Part shown: positions 22,641 through 32,910 of the stretch, piece after piece
How positions within the stretch are numbered: the stretch's first letter is position 1
How the letters are laid out: every line of letters starts with the position of its first letter
The notes under the pieces: generated by a model
Database searches by the model: none
Seen by the model: only the letters and a program-made list of their open reading frames with translations
Told to the model about the DNA's origin: nothing
NCBI GenBank assembly: GCA_949775045.1
Contig: OX459095.1
Location: 35,392,768-35,456,767 of the forward strand
Origin: Metridium senile
Taxonomy: Eukaryota; Cnidaria; Anthozoa; Actiniaria; Metridiidae
DNA length: 64,000 nucleotides
Direction of reading: 5' to 3'
Translations under genes and position numbers: made by a program

Positions 22641-23803
22641 TTAATAGGATTTGCATCGCTGCGCGCGTATAGTCCGCCAATACCAAATATATTTTCTCCC
22701 AAATAGCCGCCACGATAAACCGATAATGTTGTCTCAAATTAAAATCGCGTTTAATAGAGAAACGAAACGAGATCCAAAAAATATATTGACATTACGTATA
22801 GAGGTCAATCAATACTGTTTTTCTTCATAGCTGTGTCTGCGTCTATGTTTACATAGAACAAAGAACAAAGAACATTCCATTACAGAAGTGTAAAACTGTG
22901 GAACAGTCTTGACAAAGACTTAAAAATAAGTCAGACAGTTTTAGAATTTAAGAAGAAACTTAAAACAAATATGCTTAGCAAATTTATAGATACTTAATTT
23001 AATTAATGTAATTTATAGGGTATATATACGTATGTATGTATGTATGTGTGTATATTTATTTCTTATTATTTTTATTATATTACTATTTTTTTCTCTCTAT
23101 TGATTCTAGATATATTTTATTTGTAATTTATGTTCTCTGAAAAGCCTTTTAAGGACGAGAATAAAAATGTATGTATGTATGTATGTACATTCTCGCAATA
23201 GTACGAAAACATCAGATATTTTGTAACTTTTTTAGTATCTACTTCTCGTTAACTCAAAATTATTAACAATAAAACTGATAATTTATAATTCTTTTTTGAT
23301 GTCCTTCTACCATATAACGTTCTAGATTTTATTCACATGCGTAAAAAATCTTACTTACATGTACTACGCGGACGAGTAATTCCAAGAAATGCGCATGTAA
23401 ATATTGCCAAAAAAGTATGAAATAAACACAGCGAAATATCTTTTTGATATGATTAAACAAAGCTTCTAACAGGGTGCCATAAAGTTATGTTTTTAAAACT
23501 GTATATAAAGTATGATGCGCCATGATACCAAAAGAGCGTTGTAGTGTCTCTTCAGTGCTAGTTTCGTCGTAAGGTTTTTCATATTCCAATTATACAACAA
23601 AGAAAGCTGAAAGCATAAAGTCAGTTTATTCGAACTAACTAAACACCAGCCTTTGCCCTATGGTTGTAAACCCTCAAAAGCCTAAAAGCTTTTCTAGTAA
23701 TCAACTTCCACAGTTCTAAATATGTGCAATTGTTTTGAGGTCGCTTTGAGTAAAATACAAATACTGCAAATACTACCTGCACGAGCCTCGACTTAATTCC
23801 ACG
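22641..23803. mobile_element. Unit-B-specific insert with LINE 3' end
   Basis: Homology to unit A stops after aataataacat and resumes at ccggctacacg. The insert holds the C-terminal 37 codons of a LINE-type protein at 22884-22997 (plus strand, L-W-N-S-L-D-K-D-L-K then F-K-K-K-L-K, stop). This is followed by an AT-rich 3' region and tgta/tatg microsatellites. The rest (23200-23800) has no recognisable feature. Confidence 0.6.
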
Positions 23804-24719
23804 CCGGCTACACGTTGAGCGATATTAATCGCTTATAAACAACCAATGTTATGCTAATGTTAATGCTTCGCTGCTCAATGATACTGTAGTACTTACGGTT
23901 TTCCACATTCATGCAGTGCAAAAAGCTAGCTTCCTTGCGACGTTGTTTGGGCGTCGATGGTGATTCATGCAAAATCTCAACTTCTTACAACCATTGAATT
24001 TGATTGGCTAATAATATACCACGTGCATGTTTGATTGACGTCTATGGCAAGCCAAACATGACAAAAGTAGTCATAAGACAAAAGACGTCTGATATAATTT
24101 TTAGAAGTAATCGATTCAATGTTAGGGTTATGTTACAGCGCGACGCACCTTACCGTGGTCACATAATCAAAGTTTTGTACAAGTTAACCAATCAGAAAGC
24201 GAGAATTTGACCTTAATATAAAGAACACGCCGAGTGTCAAACGGTAAACACTTTGAAATGTTCAAAGCGAAGACAAGAGTGAAAAACCTCCCAGGATGTT
24301 TAAATTTGAAAAGGTGTAGCAAATAATTTGAAAAGAGAAACTTTTGAACGCTAAGCTAACTTGTACAAAACTTTAATTGGGTGGCGCGTTATGCTGTAAC
24401 TCACGATGGTTTGAATTTATGCAGTGACAAAGAGTTCCAATGGGGTAGATTGGGTTTAAACGTGTTTGCCGTTCAACTGCCGAAACAGAAAATCCAATGA
24501 ACCGTATATAAGAAAACATTGGTGTTTTTTTAAATGCTTTTTTATTTTTGATACTGTTTTAATATTATTGTTTATTTATACACCCATCTATTTTATTTCA
24601 TATCAATATTTCTAATAGTAAAAAATGTCGTCCATGCGCTAAACATGTATTTTGTTACTAAAATACAAATGATTTCACAAATATGTGAATAATACAATAG
24701 CTTGTAATTAAACTCAATT

Positions 24720-24880
24720 ATGATACAAACAAACAAACAAACAAACAAACAAACAAACAAACAAACAAACAAACAAAAACAAACAAGCAAAATCAAACAA
24801 ACAAACAAACAAACAAACAAAAACAAGCAAAAACAAACAAACAAACAAAAACAAACAAGCAAAAACAAACAAACTAAAAA
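24720..24880. repeat. (ACAA)n microsatellite
   Basis: About 160 bp of acaa/aaaca units. Frames across it are poly Thr/Asn/Lys/Gln and not genes. The flanks (24380-24719 and 24881-25200) hold nothing recognisable. Confidence 0.95.
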
Positions 24881-25201
24881 AGCAGATATCCAAACAAAGA
24901 AAAGAACAATATTTTATTTTTTATCAATGATAAGTAACATGAATAAGCAGCTAATACTTTCCTTGTCTCTTGACATTTAATCATTATTAGTTTTGTCTAA
25001 TCTATGCATATCATGGAATAAAAGTAGAGGATTAACATTCACATACATACATACACGTTTAATTAGGGGAACAAGTAATATTAAAAAAAAAACACTAGTT
25101 CTCTAAGTAAACGAATTTTATCAAATAAAGTCATCATCAATATTTATGATCTATTTATTAGACAAGTATGAAGTTTATAAGTTATTAAAATTGCTCCAAC
25201 A

Positions 25202-26464
25202 TTAAGAGCAATAGCAAAATCTCTTAAAAGCAGTTTTAAAATCATGCTTAAACTTTGTGAAATCTCCTGACAAACTTATTTTTTTAGTGTCTGAACTAAT
25301 TGAAGCATATCTTTTGGAAAGCGTAACTTTCCCTTTATTGGGAAAATTATTAGGGAAATGCACTATCCATTGATAATGCCGGTAGTGCTTGAATTCAAGA
25401 GACAATTCCTTTGTAGCTTTGTCTCTCTTTATGCCCACTTTGTTATCATCTGAAAATTCTTTTATGAAAGACAAAGTGTCTCGTAGAATATCTGGGTTGT
25501 CTTCATACCATTGTAAGGGACTACGAGACACAGGAACGGTATTTTCCTGTGACTGACCTGCTGGTGGGTATCTTTGGTTTTCACTAACATTTCCATATAT
25601 CAGTGTTACTGGGTTATCTTGTTCTGTAGTTCTTGGTTGTGTATTTCGTATACGGCGTAATCCGTAGTTTCCAGAGTTGTTTTGTCTTGGTTGTTCAGGT
25701 GGGTGAGGTGTGTGAACAGACTTTGGGGAAACCACAGAAGCGTGCTGTTGATCGTAATTGGGAGATCTTTTAAGCCTTTCGGAATGGTCTTTCATAGGTG
25801 ATCGTGAGCGAGGGCGGTATCTATAACCTTCATCTTGTTTTGATTGTGTTCGACCTCTCTCATCCCGATCTCTCCTAGAGGGAAACCGACTTGCTTCCTG
25901 TCGAAATGAAGTCTCTTTACCGTCATTTATTGTTGACGTGATTAAGGAAACTTGATTGAAAGGATTTTTTGTAGAAATAATCTCAACATTCCCCGTCTGA
26001 AATGGCCTTACTCCATCAAGGAATTTGTACGGAGACAGTACAACCTTTATATCTGGAGTGATATTTGCAATCATTAGTAGAAAGCCCTGTGAGCCTGAAG
26101 GATAGTTTCGTCTTATTGTGCTACAGTCTCCACCGCTAGGTTTGTATAACTGTAGCTGGTGATGCGAGTGCCATTCTCCTATATGACACAGTGGATACTG
26201 GTTTGTTAGTAACTGTCCTACACGGCTCATGTAAGGAACATCTTGATAGAAAGATACAGCAGTTCTTCGACAGTTTTCGCCAGGGCCCGTAGCAACGAAG
26301 ACAACAGCATTACCGGAGTTTGTCCACAGTCCAAACAAGTTTCCTCCTGTCTCCTCATGTTGTACTTTACTGACCAAGGAGGCGATATTTATGAAGTCTT
26401 CTTCGAACATTCGTAAAGTGAACGTTGTGTGGTGGTTTGTCGAGCGTTGATATCGTGACTCCAT
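25202..26464 (-). CDS. JAMM/JAB isopeptidase with C-terminal E2/RWD-like domain
   Basis: A 420-residue, intron-free protein. The N-terminal JAB domain (about 15-165) has an intact metalloprotease motif: Glu38 in E-T-G-G-N-L-F-G, His99 and His101 in G-E-W-H-S-H-H, then P-S-G-G-D with Asp113. JAMM enzymes of this kind are zinc-dependent and remove or mature ubiquitin-like proteins. Residues 185-310 are a disordered Arg/Ser/Pro-rich linker. Residues 315-420 resemble the E2/RWD fold (W-Y near the start, then an I-V-H-F-P-x-x-F-P strand) without a catalytic cysteine. The same two-domain order, with a dead JAB part, recurs in the genes at 29754, 39168 and 41815. The JAB sequence is of the prokaryotic type. 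A kB-like site lies 136 bp upstream. Confidence 0.88.
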   Translation of the reverse strand: MESRYQRSTNHHTTFTLRMFEEDFINIASLVSKVQHEETGGNLFGLWTNSGNAVVFVATGPGENCRRTAVSFYQDVPYMSRVGQLLTNQYPLCHIGEWHSHHQLQLYKPSGGDCSTIRRNYPSGSQGFLLMIANITPDIKVVLSPYKFLDGVRPFQTGNVEIISTKNPFNQVSLITSTINDGKETSFRQEASRFPSRRDRDERGRTQSKQDEGYRYRPRSRSPMKDHSERLKRSPNYDQQHASVVSPKSVHTPHPPEQPRQNNSGNYGLRRIRNTQPRTTEQDNPVTLIYGNVSENQRYPPAGQSQENTVPVSRSPLQWYEDNPDILRDTLSFIKEFSDDNKVGIKRDKATKELSLEFKHYRHYQWIVHFPNNFPNKGKVTLSKRYASISSDTKKISLSGDFTKFKHDFKTAFKRFCYCS

Positions 26465-26599
26465 TGCTAATCTAATTCACTCGAACGATGAGCGAAGCAA
26501 ACAACTGTTACACGGAAGACTGATGAAAATCGATTCCGGGAATAAACAGTGGCACCCATGCGCAATGGGTTGTTTTGCTTCTCGGAAGCCTATGGATTC

Positions 26600-26610
26600 G
26601 GGGATTCCCC
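26600..26610. promoter_or_regulatory. NF-kB-like site upstream of JAMM gene 25202
   Basis: GGGGATTCCCC, a perfect half-site palindrome, 136 bp before the start codon. It sits in a block (ttgttttgcttctcggaagc) also found upstream of the JAMM gene at 49262. Confidence 0.6.
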
Positions 26611-27353
26611 CTTGAAAGTGATGTCATGATCACGCCATGACCTTGTGATATATAATGAAAATAATGACTTTAGTCAAAGAGTAAATGCACTTTTATTTTA
26701 ATAATTTAATCATTGTGATTTAAAAAGTATCCAATATATATACAAATAATAATAATAATAATAATGTATTGTATTCCAATAATTATCGATGCCCTTACAA
26801 ATTGATTAAAGAATAAATTGCTATCAATATAGGAATTAAAGGTATTAATGATTATTTACAAATAGCCTATCTATTGCATGAATAACTATCTGTTATTCAT
26901 GCATATACAAGTAATTAATATAAAATCAACTCGAAATTCAATTCAGTGTTAATGGTAGATGAATTAAAACAAAATGGTCTTCAAAGAACTGGTTTCCTTA
27001 ATTGTCAACTAATTTGTAAAAAACAATAGGTAATATTATATTGTTTGTAATTTGTTACTGACATTTCTAGCTTTAGCCCTTCGTCGGAGTAAAAGTTAAT
27101 TTGTCATTTGCGGTATCTCTGCTAGTTTACAAATTATTTTCTGTTTGTTTCTTGGATGGTTAGTTCATTTGTCCGTTTTATGTTAATGTATATGCACAAT
27201 GACTTGTATTAATATTGATTATCTTTTGCCAATATGACGAACGTACTCTTTGCTCAAGTTGATTTCCATTGATACCCGATTTTTTTTATCTGAAACTTTC
27301 TCACTTACAGTATTAGTAACACAATGGTTTTTATTATCAATTAGACTTTTTTT
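26611..27353. other. Intergenic, nothing recognised
   Basis: AT-rich sequence between two JAMM genes, with a short (aat)n run near 26745. No gene or repeat is supported. Confidence 0.5.
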
Positions 27354-28097
27354 TCATTTAGGTAAGGAAGGTTTATGTTCTTGAGCAGTTATACATTGTG
27401 GTTTGTTTTGGTTGTTTCTTCTTGGTTCTTGCCTGTTTTTTCCTCTTTTCTTCTTACTTGATCTTCTCTCGCTGTGTTGATTCTCTTCATGTTGCTGTAG
27501 CATATGTCCAGTACTTGGTGGCTCTGCACCGTCAATCAACTCTTTTCTCATTTTTTGACGGAAAGGACTTTGAGTTCCCTTAAGAAGCTTAAACCTTCCT
27601 TTCGTAACTTCATTATCATAAGTAGAGTAACTTGGAGAATAAGTCTCAAAAAAGAAAGAGCCTATTTCGACGTTTTCTTGACGCAAAGGCTTCGAAATAT
27701 TTGCAATAAAAAGGAAAAATCTGTGGATTCCATATCGACGCATATTTGTCCAAACAGTGTTCTCATCTCCACCGCTTGGCCTGGTCAGACCGAGTGTGTG
27801 ATGTGAGTGCCATTCTCCGATATGACAAAGACCTTCTTTGGTGGTCAACAGGTTACCAACACGTTCAAGGTATTCCACATCTTGGTAGAAAGAAGCTCCA
27901 GTTCTGTGACAACCTTTTCCTGGTCCAAGTACAAGTTGTACTACTGCAGTATTCTCGTCTAACCACAAGCCAAACAGATCACCTCCTGTCTCAAGGTGTG
28001 GAAACATGGCAGTCCATGCTTGTATTTGGTGATATTCGGACTCGTAGATGAACACACAGTAGCTATCAAGTTCAGTGCTGTCCCGATGAGCTGCCAT
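27354..28097 (-). CDS. JAMM/JAB isopeptidase, short form
   Basis: A 247-residue protein if begun at M-A-A-H-R-D (28097). An earlier in-frame Met at 28139 adds 14 residues with no counterpart in the paralogues, so I take the later one. The JAB domain fills residues 12-160: Glu36 (E-T-G-G-D-L-F-G-L-W), His97/His99 (H-S-H-H) and Asp111 (P-S-G-G-D). An S-P-F-R-Q motif follows, shared by all short-form paralogues, and then a basic Lys/Arg/Gln-rich tail that could be a nuclear localisation signal or RNA-binding. It lacks the RWD-like domain of the 25202 protein. A kB-like site lies 245 bp upstream. Confidence 0.88.
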   Translation of the reverse strand: MAAHRDSTELDSYCVFIYESEYHQIQAWTAMFPHLETGGDLFGLWLDENTAVVQLVLGPGKGCHRTGASFYQDVEYLERVGNLLTTKEGLCHIGEWHSHHTLGLTRPSGGDENTVWTNMRRYGIHRFFLFIANISKPLRQENVEIGSFFFETYSPSYSTYDNEVTKGRFKLLKGTQSPFRQKMRKELIDGAEPPSTGHMLQQHEENQHSERRSSKKKRGKNRQEPRRNNQNKPQCITAQEHKPSLPK

Positions 28098-28341
28098 TCT
28101 TGTGATATAATTCTTGTAATACTTAATATATATGTTCAAGATGGTAAAATAAAGAGTTGCCGTTGATTTTAGTAAGTTGTTTTATAAAATATCTATCTAG
28201 CAATTTCCTTAAACGAAAGTGGGCTTAACCTCGTGAACCGGAAATGGAATTAATATCAAACAGGTTATTTTTAAATTTCGTGGAAACTCAGGATGTTTTT
28301 CAGCTGAATTAATAAGTAATAAAGTTGTTGACACTGAATTT

Positions 28342-28352
28342 GGGGGTTCCCC
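28342..28352. promoter_or_regulatory. NF-kB-like site upstream of JAMM gene 27354
   Basis: GGGGGTTCCCC, 245 bp before the start codon chosen here. Confidence 0.5.
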
Positions 28353-29139
28353 TAAACGAGACATGTACTACTATATCCTTATAAGGAATTGTTCTCAAGC
28401 AATCACGATTTTCGATTTATAGAAGAAAAAGCGAAACGTAAACAATAATTGAAAATATTCTAGAAGGGTAGAGTAGTAACACTATAGCCATGAAATAAAA
28501 TCCAATTTCTAATGTGTAATAGATCCTATTCAGAGACTACTTATCACTATCAAAAACATTATTTCATATGGTTTTTAGTGTGTTCGCTCTATACAGGTCT
28601 ACACATGAATTCAAAAATACATAAAAAACCCTTATTGTTGTTTTGCTAACAGTTTTCTTCTTCGATATTGCAGCTTATACACATGAGTGATTGCGCTTGA
28701 GTTATTTAAAAATAATTCTTGTTCGAATGTATAACTACTGATTTTAATAAATAAAATGAAAAAGTTGTGATTCTTTATATTGTGATAGCTATCAGTTGCA
28801 AATTAAATATTCAGAGATTATTAGAACTTGGGTATTTTACCCTGTACGATGAATCGTAGATAAACCTTGAAATAAAAGACAACACTATATGATTATATTT
28901 TGTTTAAGATTTATTTAATTCAGTGAATGTTTATAACAAGTGTAATGAAAACAAAAATTAGTTCTTAGACTATAAGATAATGACGTTTATGATAATCAAT
29001 AATAAGTAATAGATCTACTTTGGTTAGTGCAGCTCTATTTTCTTTTTCTATTCAGTTCATTTTCAAGTGCAACCTTCCTCTGTCTTGTTATGTCGTTCGT
29101 ACTATTGTAAAAGATAATGCCAATTTCATTAGTAGAACA
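28353..29139. other. Intergenic, nothing recognised
   Basis: AT-rich sequence between the JAMM gene and the 3' end of the E2 gene. No coding or repeat signal is seen beyond short simple runs. Confidence 0.5.
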
Positions 29140-29580
29140 TTACATTTCTCTCAAATATTGGCTGATGGATTTTCCAGTTCGTTTATGGGCTTCGTATGCT
29201 TCGAGCCAAAGGAAACCTTTCATATATACCTGATACAACGTGTATTCATTTGTCCATAGTTCTTGTCGAAAGTGACATATTTTGACGAGTCCATTTTTGG
29301 TGCCGTATGTATGATCAAGAGCTGACATTGAGCCAAGTTCTGCTCCGTCTTTTTTCCTGAGTGTTTTTGGGGACGCTACGGTTAGTTCTGGACATGAATT
29401 AGGGTAGTCTGAGGGAAGATATATCCTCAGTGTATAGTGATTATCGCTGCTTGTAGCCATGTTCAAATCCACTGATGTATCTTCTTTTTGATTTGTCCAG
29501 CTTAATTTATCTCCAAAGTACGAGTCAAGAATTTCCTTTTCAAAGCCTAACCGTTTCTGCTGGCTTACTGACCAAGGCAT
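29140..29580 (-). CDS. E2-like ubiquitin-conjugating protein, prokaryotic type (E2-1)
   Basis: A 146-residue, single-exon protein starting M-P-W-S. It shows the E2 order of elements. There is an N-terminal helix with K-R-L-x-F-E-K-E-I-L. Strands follow, leading to the Y-P-N-S-C-P-E-L turn (the family's Y-P-x-x-P-P). The active-site region is H-T-Y-G-x-x-x-G-L-V-K-I-C-H-F with probable catalytic Cys102. The C-terminal helices are E-L-W-T-N-E-Y-T-L-Y then W-L-E-A-Y-E-A-H. The downstream W-L-x-x-Y-E-x-x-x-x-T-G pattern matches the bacterial Prok-E2 families better than eukaryotic UBC proteins, which have H-P-N before the Cys. It is transcribed divergently from the pseudo-JAB gene at 29754 across 173 bp. 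Confidence 0.85.
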   Translation of the reverse strand: MPWSVSQQKRLGFEKEILDSYFGDKLSWTNQKEDTSVDLNMATSSDNHYTLRIYLPSDYPNSCPELTVASPKTLRKKDGAELGSMSALDHTYGTKNGLVKICHFRQELWTNEYTLYQVYMKGFLWLEAYEAHKRTGKSISQYLREM

Positions 29581-29753
29581 CTTGTTATCAGTTGGTTCTT
29601 AATGGAGTATGTTGTAGAGATGAAATGTTTGTCTTGCATGTGACTGCCAATTATGTCAATACACAACGGTCACGCGTGTCAACTTCCCAGAACTCTTGAT
29701 TCATTTTTACGCGGAAACATTTGGTATCGTAATTCATCGATACAAAGCTCGTA
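29581..29753. promoter_or_regulatory. Bidirectional promoter between E2-1 and pseudo-JAB gene
   Basis: The two start codons are 173 bp apart and face away from each other. The interval holds a TTCCCAGAA (STAT-type, TTCNNNGAA) element at 29684-29692. No full kB palindrome is seen here. Confidence 0.55.
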
Positions 29754-30659
29754 ATGGCAAGTGTTGCAAAACAAATTACATGCTTAGGACTAGGAGATGA
29801 TTTTATTCTGTACATGTTTAAAGACGACATCGATATGTTTAAACAATTCAAGCAAGAATCTCGAGGAATACTGCGAGGACTTTGGACAAACACTCGCAAT
29901 CCTGTTGTACACATCGTACATCTACAAGAAAAATTCCCAGAACCATACAAAGCCCTAAATAGCTACCAGTGGAAAGATAAAACAAACCTTGAAAAAGTAG
30001 CTCCAAAGATAGGATATTGGTCTTTCGGCAAAAGTTTGGATGAAAATCTTCAACTTGTGGAAGGCGATGAGGTTGTTTATCTTGACGTAACCGAAAGTGA
30101 TGGAGCTCTGACTTTTAATCCGTTTCGTTACTCAAAAGGAAAACTTTGCCACGGACAAATAGAAGCATTATCTCGAGAAAATCCATTTAAACTTTCAGAA
30201 AATGAACTGAGATTGAATGTAGAAGATTCGAGTGAGAAAAGTGATGGAAACCTTGTTACAAATCTAATCAACTTTTTTGACAACAAATTAGAACAAGGCC
30301 TCCAATGGTGTGAATCTTTTTCTACGGAAAAGACAAAGTCGAACCAGTGGTATTTGAGCGACAGAGGCAACAAGCTTCTTAATCAAATCTACGAAATCCT
30401 TAATGGCGCCACAGACAACACGGCACAAATAAAAAGAGATGAGCAGACCTTGGGCGTTTTTCTCGTCTTCACATTTAATGGCAATAAAGCTGTAATTAAC
30501 TTTCCGGAACATTTTCGTTATAATGTTCCTGCAACACTTTATAAGATGGACACAAATAATTATATGCAAGAAGTGGGGAAAATAAAACACGAAGAACCAA
30601 AAAGACTAGTTGAAAACATTATCAATGCTTTGTCCGACACTAGAAATAGAACGTATTGA
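29754..30659 (+). CDS. Pseudo-JAB protein with E2/RWD-like C-terminus (single exon)
   Basis: 301 residues. The N-terminal 120 residues follow the JAB outline (R-G-I-L-R-G-L-W-T-N for the E-T-G-G-x-L-F-G-L-W strand and I-G-Y-W-S-F for I-G-E-W-H-S-H). The catalytic Glu, both His and the Asp are gone, so it should not cleave. An N-P-F-K-L-S motif matches the S-P-F-R-Q/N-P-F motif that follows the JAB domain in the active paralogues. Residues 195-301 are the E2/RWD-like part: Q-W-Y, then I-N-F-P-E-H-F, no catalytic Cys. It probably acts as an adaptor or modifier-binding partner of the enzymes beside it (inference). It shares a divergent promoter with E2-1. Confidence 0.78.
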   Translation: MASVAKQITCLGLGDDFILYMFKDDIDMFKQFKQESRGILRGLWTNTRNPVVHIVHLQEKFPEPYKALNSYQWKDKTNLEKVAPKIGYWSFGKSLDENLQLVEGDEVVYLDVTESDGALTFNPFRYSKGKLCHGQIEALSRENPFKLSENELRLNVEDSSEKSDGNLVTNLINFFDNKLEQGLQWCESFSTEKTKSNQWYLSDRGNKLLNQIYEILNGATDNTAQIKRDEQTLGVFLVFTFNGNKAVINFPEHFRYNVPATLYKMDTNNYMQEVGKIKHEEPKRLVENIINALSDTRNRTY

Positions 30660-30906
30660 CAATTTGTGCTATCCCTCGGCCAAGTTTTCCATTTCATAGA
30701 AATATTAATGATAAGTAATAACAGAAGGATCCAGCAATTAAGCAATAATACTCCATGAAGCTTTTATGTCTATCTTAATACCAATATTCATTGCTACAGT
30801 TCTTGCTATATCATTTAATTTGTATTTTATTGTAATCATACTTCTGTATAAAGGTTTGAATTGTAATTTCTAAATATAAATGTAGATGCTCAGTGTAGTT
30901 TTGTAT

Positions 30907-30912
30907 AATAAA
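30907..30912 (+). terminator. Polyadenylation signal
   Basis: AATAAA about 250 bp after the stop of the pseudo-JAB gene at 29754-30659. Confidence 0.45.
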
Positions 30913-30989
30913 ATATGTCAAAGAACACTTTGTTATTTTGATAGATTATTCAAATACTTAAGCTATTAGTCATATATTCAAAACATTTC

Positions 30990-31401
30990 GGGGAATTCCC
31001 TACTTGAAATACATAAAAGATAAATTTGTATTGATTTGCAGCATTTCTTTGATGTTTGCCTAAGTTTCCATAAATATTTCCATGTTGCATGTTTGAATAA
31101 TTAGATGTGTGAAAGAGCACTTGATCGATTATTGAAATTATAATGAAGCTGGTATTCATTTAATCAAGCAATTCGGGGAAGTCCCTTCTGAACATTGTCA
31201 CGCACATTATGTTTGTAAAGTATATCATATAGTGTCTAGAAAATTATAGTTCTCTTTCTTCTTTCTTACGTACATCAAAAGAATTTAGGTTATATGTTAG
31301 TAGAAGTAATTCCAAATATCTTAGAAAACTAGCCAAAGCATATTTTATACGGGAAACCCCCTTAAAAATCCCAGAAATTAACATTTTACAGGGGAAGCCC
31401 C
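30990..31401. promoter_or_regulatory. Cluster of four NF-kB-like sites upstream of E1
   Basis: GGGGAATTCCC at 30990, GGGGAAGTCCC at 31175, GGGAAACCCCC at 31351 and GGGGAAGCCCC at 31391. All lie 270-690 bp before the E1 start in otherwise AT-rich DNA. Each is a G-run, a short A/T-rich core and a C-run, the Rel/NF-kB consensus pattern. Confidence 0.6.
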
Positions 31402-31576
31402 TTAAAAAAAGCCAAAAAATAAACTATAACAATATAATCAGAATTCTTGTTTGATGAGAACCAATTTCCAGTAGATTTATTGGTGACTAGATAATTTATA
31501 AAGCATACGTGTGCTAAAGGCCATTATAAGTAATTATATTCAATTTTCAAGTCACTTGCGTATCCGTGCACTACTT

Positions 31577-31613
31577 TTCCCAGAAATCACGTGACACACT
31601 GCATATATAAATA
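31577..31613 (+). promoter_or_regulatory. E1 core promoter: STAT-like site, E-box, TATA box
   Basis: TTCCCAGAA (31577-31585), CACGTG (31588-31593) and TATATAAATA (31604-31613) lie in a row. The TATA box predicts a transcript start near 31635 and a leader of about 40 nt before the ATG at 31675. Confidence 0.65.
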
Positions 31614-31674
31614 GTTTGTTTTTCGTTTTATCCTGACCAAAGTACAACTACTGAAAATTAACACATCTCACAAG

Positions 31675-32910
31675 ATGCATCAACCAGACGATCTAGTCTT
31701 GTGCTTAATGCAGCCAGATTTTATTGGTCTTTTAAGAACCACTGAATGCCCGAGTTTTACAGTCAGATCACTCGATGACGGAGAAGTTCTTCACATCACG
31801 GTATCCTCTGAACCTCAAACAGAATCCACTAAGAACCAAGTCGCTTTTAAGTTCCTAGAAACCTTCCCTGATGATGGCGTCCAAACAGACCAAATTCTCG
31901 ATGAAATCTTTGGAATATTTGAAGAGAGTGAAAGTTTCCAGATCGCATTGCTTATAAATCCAGATGACAAAGTAAAAGCATTCGTCAAGAAGACATCCTC
32001 TGATCCACCAAACCATACTAAAGTGTTGTCGAATCCTTCCAAAGATCTCCTTTATTCAAGAAGTAAAGGGTTACTGGAGTCAGGTTTGCTTGAAGAACGC
32101 AAGGTTGCTATAATAGGACTTGGTAGTGGTGGCTCTACCGTGGCTATTGAATTAGCAAAGGCTGGTGTTGGACACTTTGTTCTCGTGGACTATGATCGAA
32201 TCGAACTGAACAATATTATCCGTCATACATGTGGGGTTAAAGACCTTGGCAGACTAAAGACTAAAGCCATTCGTGATCGTATTCTGGATAAAAACCCGTT
32301 CGCCGAGGTTGAAATACACAATGGCGATATTAATGATCAAGCGAATGCAAGAAAGATTCTAGCAGGCTGTGACCTTATTATCGCTGCTACAGATAACATA
32401 CGAAGCCGTTTAAACATCAATACCGTTTCGCTGGAAATAAACATTCCTGTCCTGTACGGTAAATGTGCTGTTAGAGCTGCAGGTGGTGAAGTAGTGATGA
32501 TAAGACCAAACAAAGGACCCTGCTTTAGCTGTGTCTACAAAAACGCTCTCATTGAAGCAAACAAGGAAGAAGTTTCGTCGTTTCGACAAGCAAGAGAAGC
32601 CAATCCAAGCTATGTCCCTGACAATGAGGTAGAAGCCACCATTCAAGTAGGTCTGTCATCAGACATCATTCCAATCAGTAATATGATAGTCAAGATTGCT
32701 CTAGTGGAGTTATGCAGAGGTAAAGACAGTGCCTTGTCTTCGTTGGAGAATGATTTTAAAAGTGCTTACTACATGTGGGCTAATCGTCGAGAAGGTCAGT
32801 ACGAGTCGTATCCCGTCGATGGGTTTGACAAGTTCAATCTGCCGAGTATACTGAGATGGTATCCAATGGAAGTGAACAAAGATGACAAGTGTAAAGCTTG
32901 TAGTCTTTAA
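31675..32910 (+). CDS. E1-like ubiquitin-activating protein, ThiF/MoeB family
   Basis: 411 residues, intron-free. Residues 1-125 form an N-terminal domain I do not recognise. Residues 140-400 are a ThiF-type adenylating domain: the nucleotide loop is I-I-G-L-G-S-G-G-S (146-154), D-Y-D-R-I-E-L-N-N (172-180) with Arg183, R-L-K-T-K (193-197) and A-A-T-D-N with Asp240. Two Cys pairs, C283-x-x-C286 and C406-x-x-C409, form the structural zinc site typical of ThiF/MoeB and prokaryotic E1s. It should adenylate the C-terminus of a small modifier and pass it to an E2. Cys186 or Cys264 might carry the thioester (inference). Eukaryotic UBA1-type second-half domains are absent, so this is not a host E1. 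It is the only E1 in the window, set between the E2/JAMM genes. Confidence 0.92.
   Translation: MHQPDDLVLCLMQPDFIGLLRTTECPSFTVRSLDDGEVLHITVSSEPQTESTKNQVAFKFLETFPDDGVQTDQILDEIFGIFEESESFQIALLINPDDKVKAFVKKTSSDPPNHTKVLSNPSKDLLYSRSKGLLESGLLEERKVAIIGLGSGGSTVAIELAKAGVGHFVLVDYDRIELNNIIRHTCGVKDLGRLKTKAIRDRILDKNPFAEVEIHNGDINDQANARKILAGCDLIIAATDNIRSRLNINTVSLEINIPVLYGKCAVRAAGGEVVMIRPNKGPCFSCVYKNALIEANKEEVSSFRQAREANPSYVPDNEVEATIQVGLSSDIIPISNMIVKIALVELCRGKDSALSSLENDFKSAYYMWANRREGQYESYPVDGFDKFNLPSILRWYPMEVNKDDKCKACSL

Larger units (their letters stand above)
16353..24370. repeat. Tandem segmental duplication, unit B
   Basis: Direct repeat of 1-12570 with its own later changes. It has no TTAA element or Penelope fragment, a private insert at 22641-23803, longer 83-bp repeats and different microsatellite lengths. 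The intact JAMM gene follows at 25202. Confidence 0.9.
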
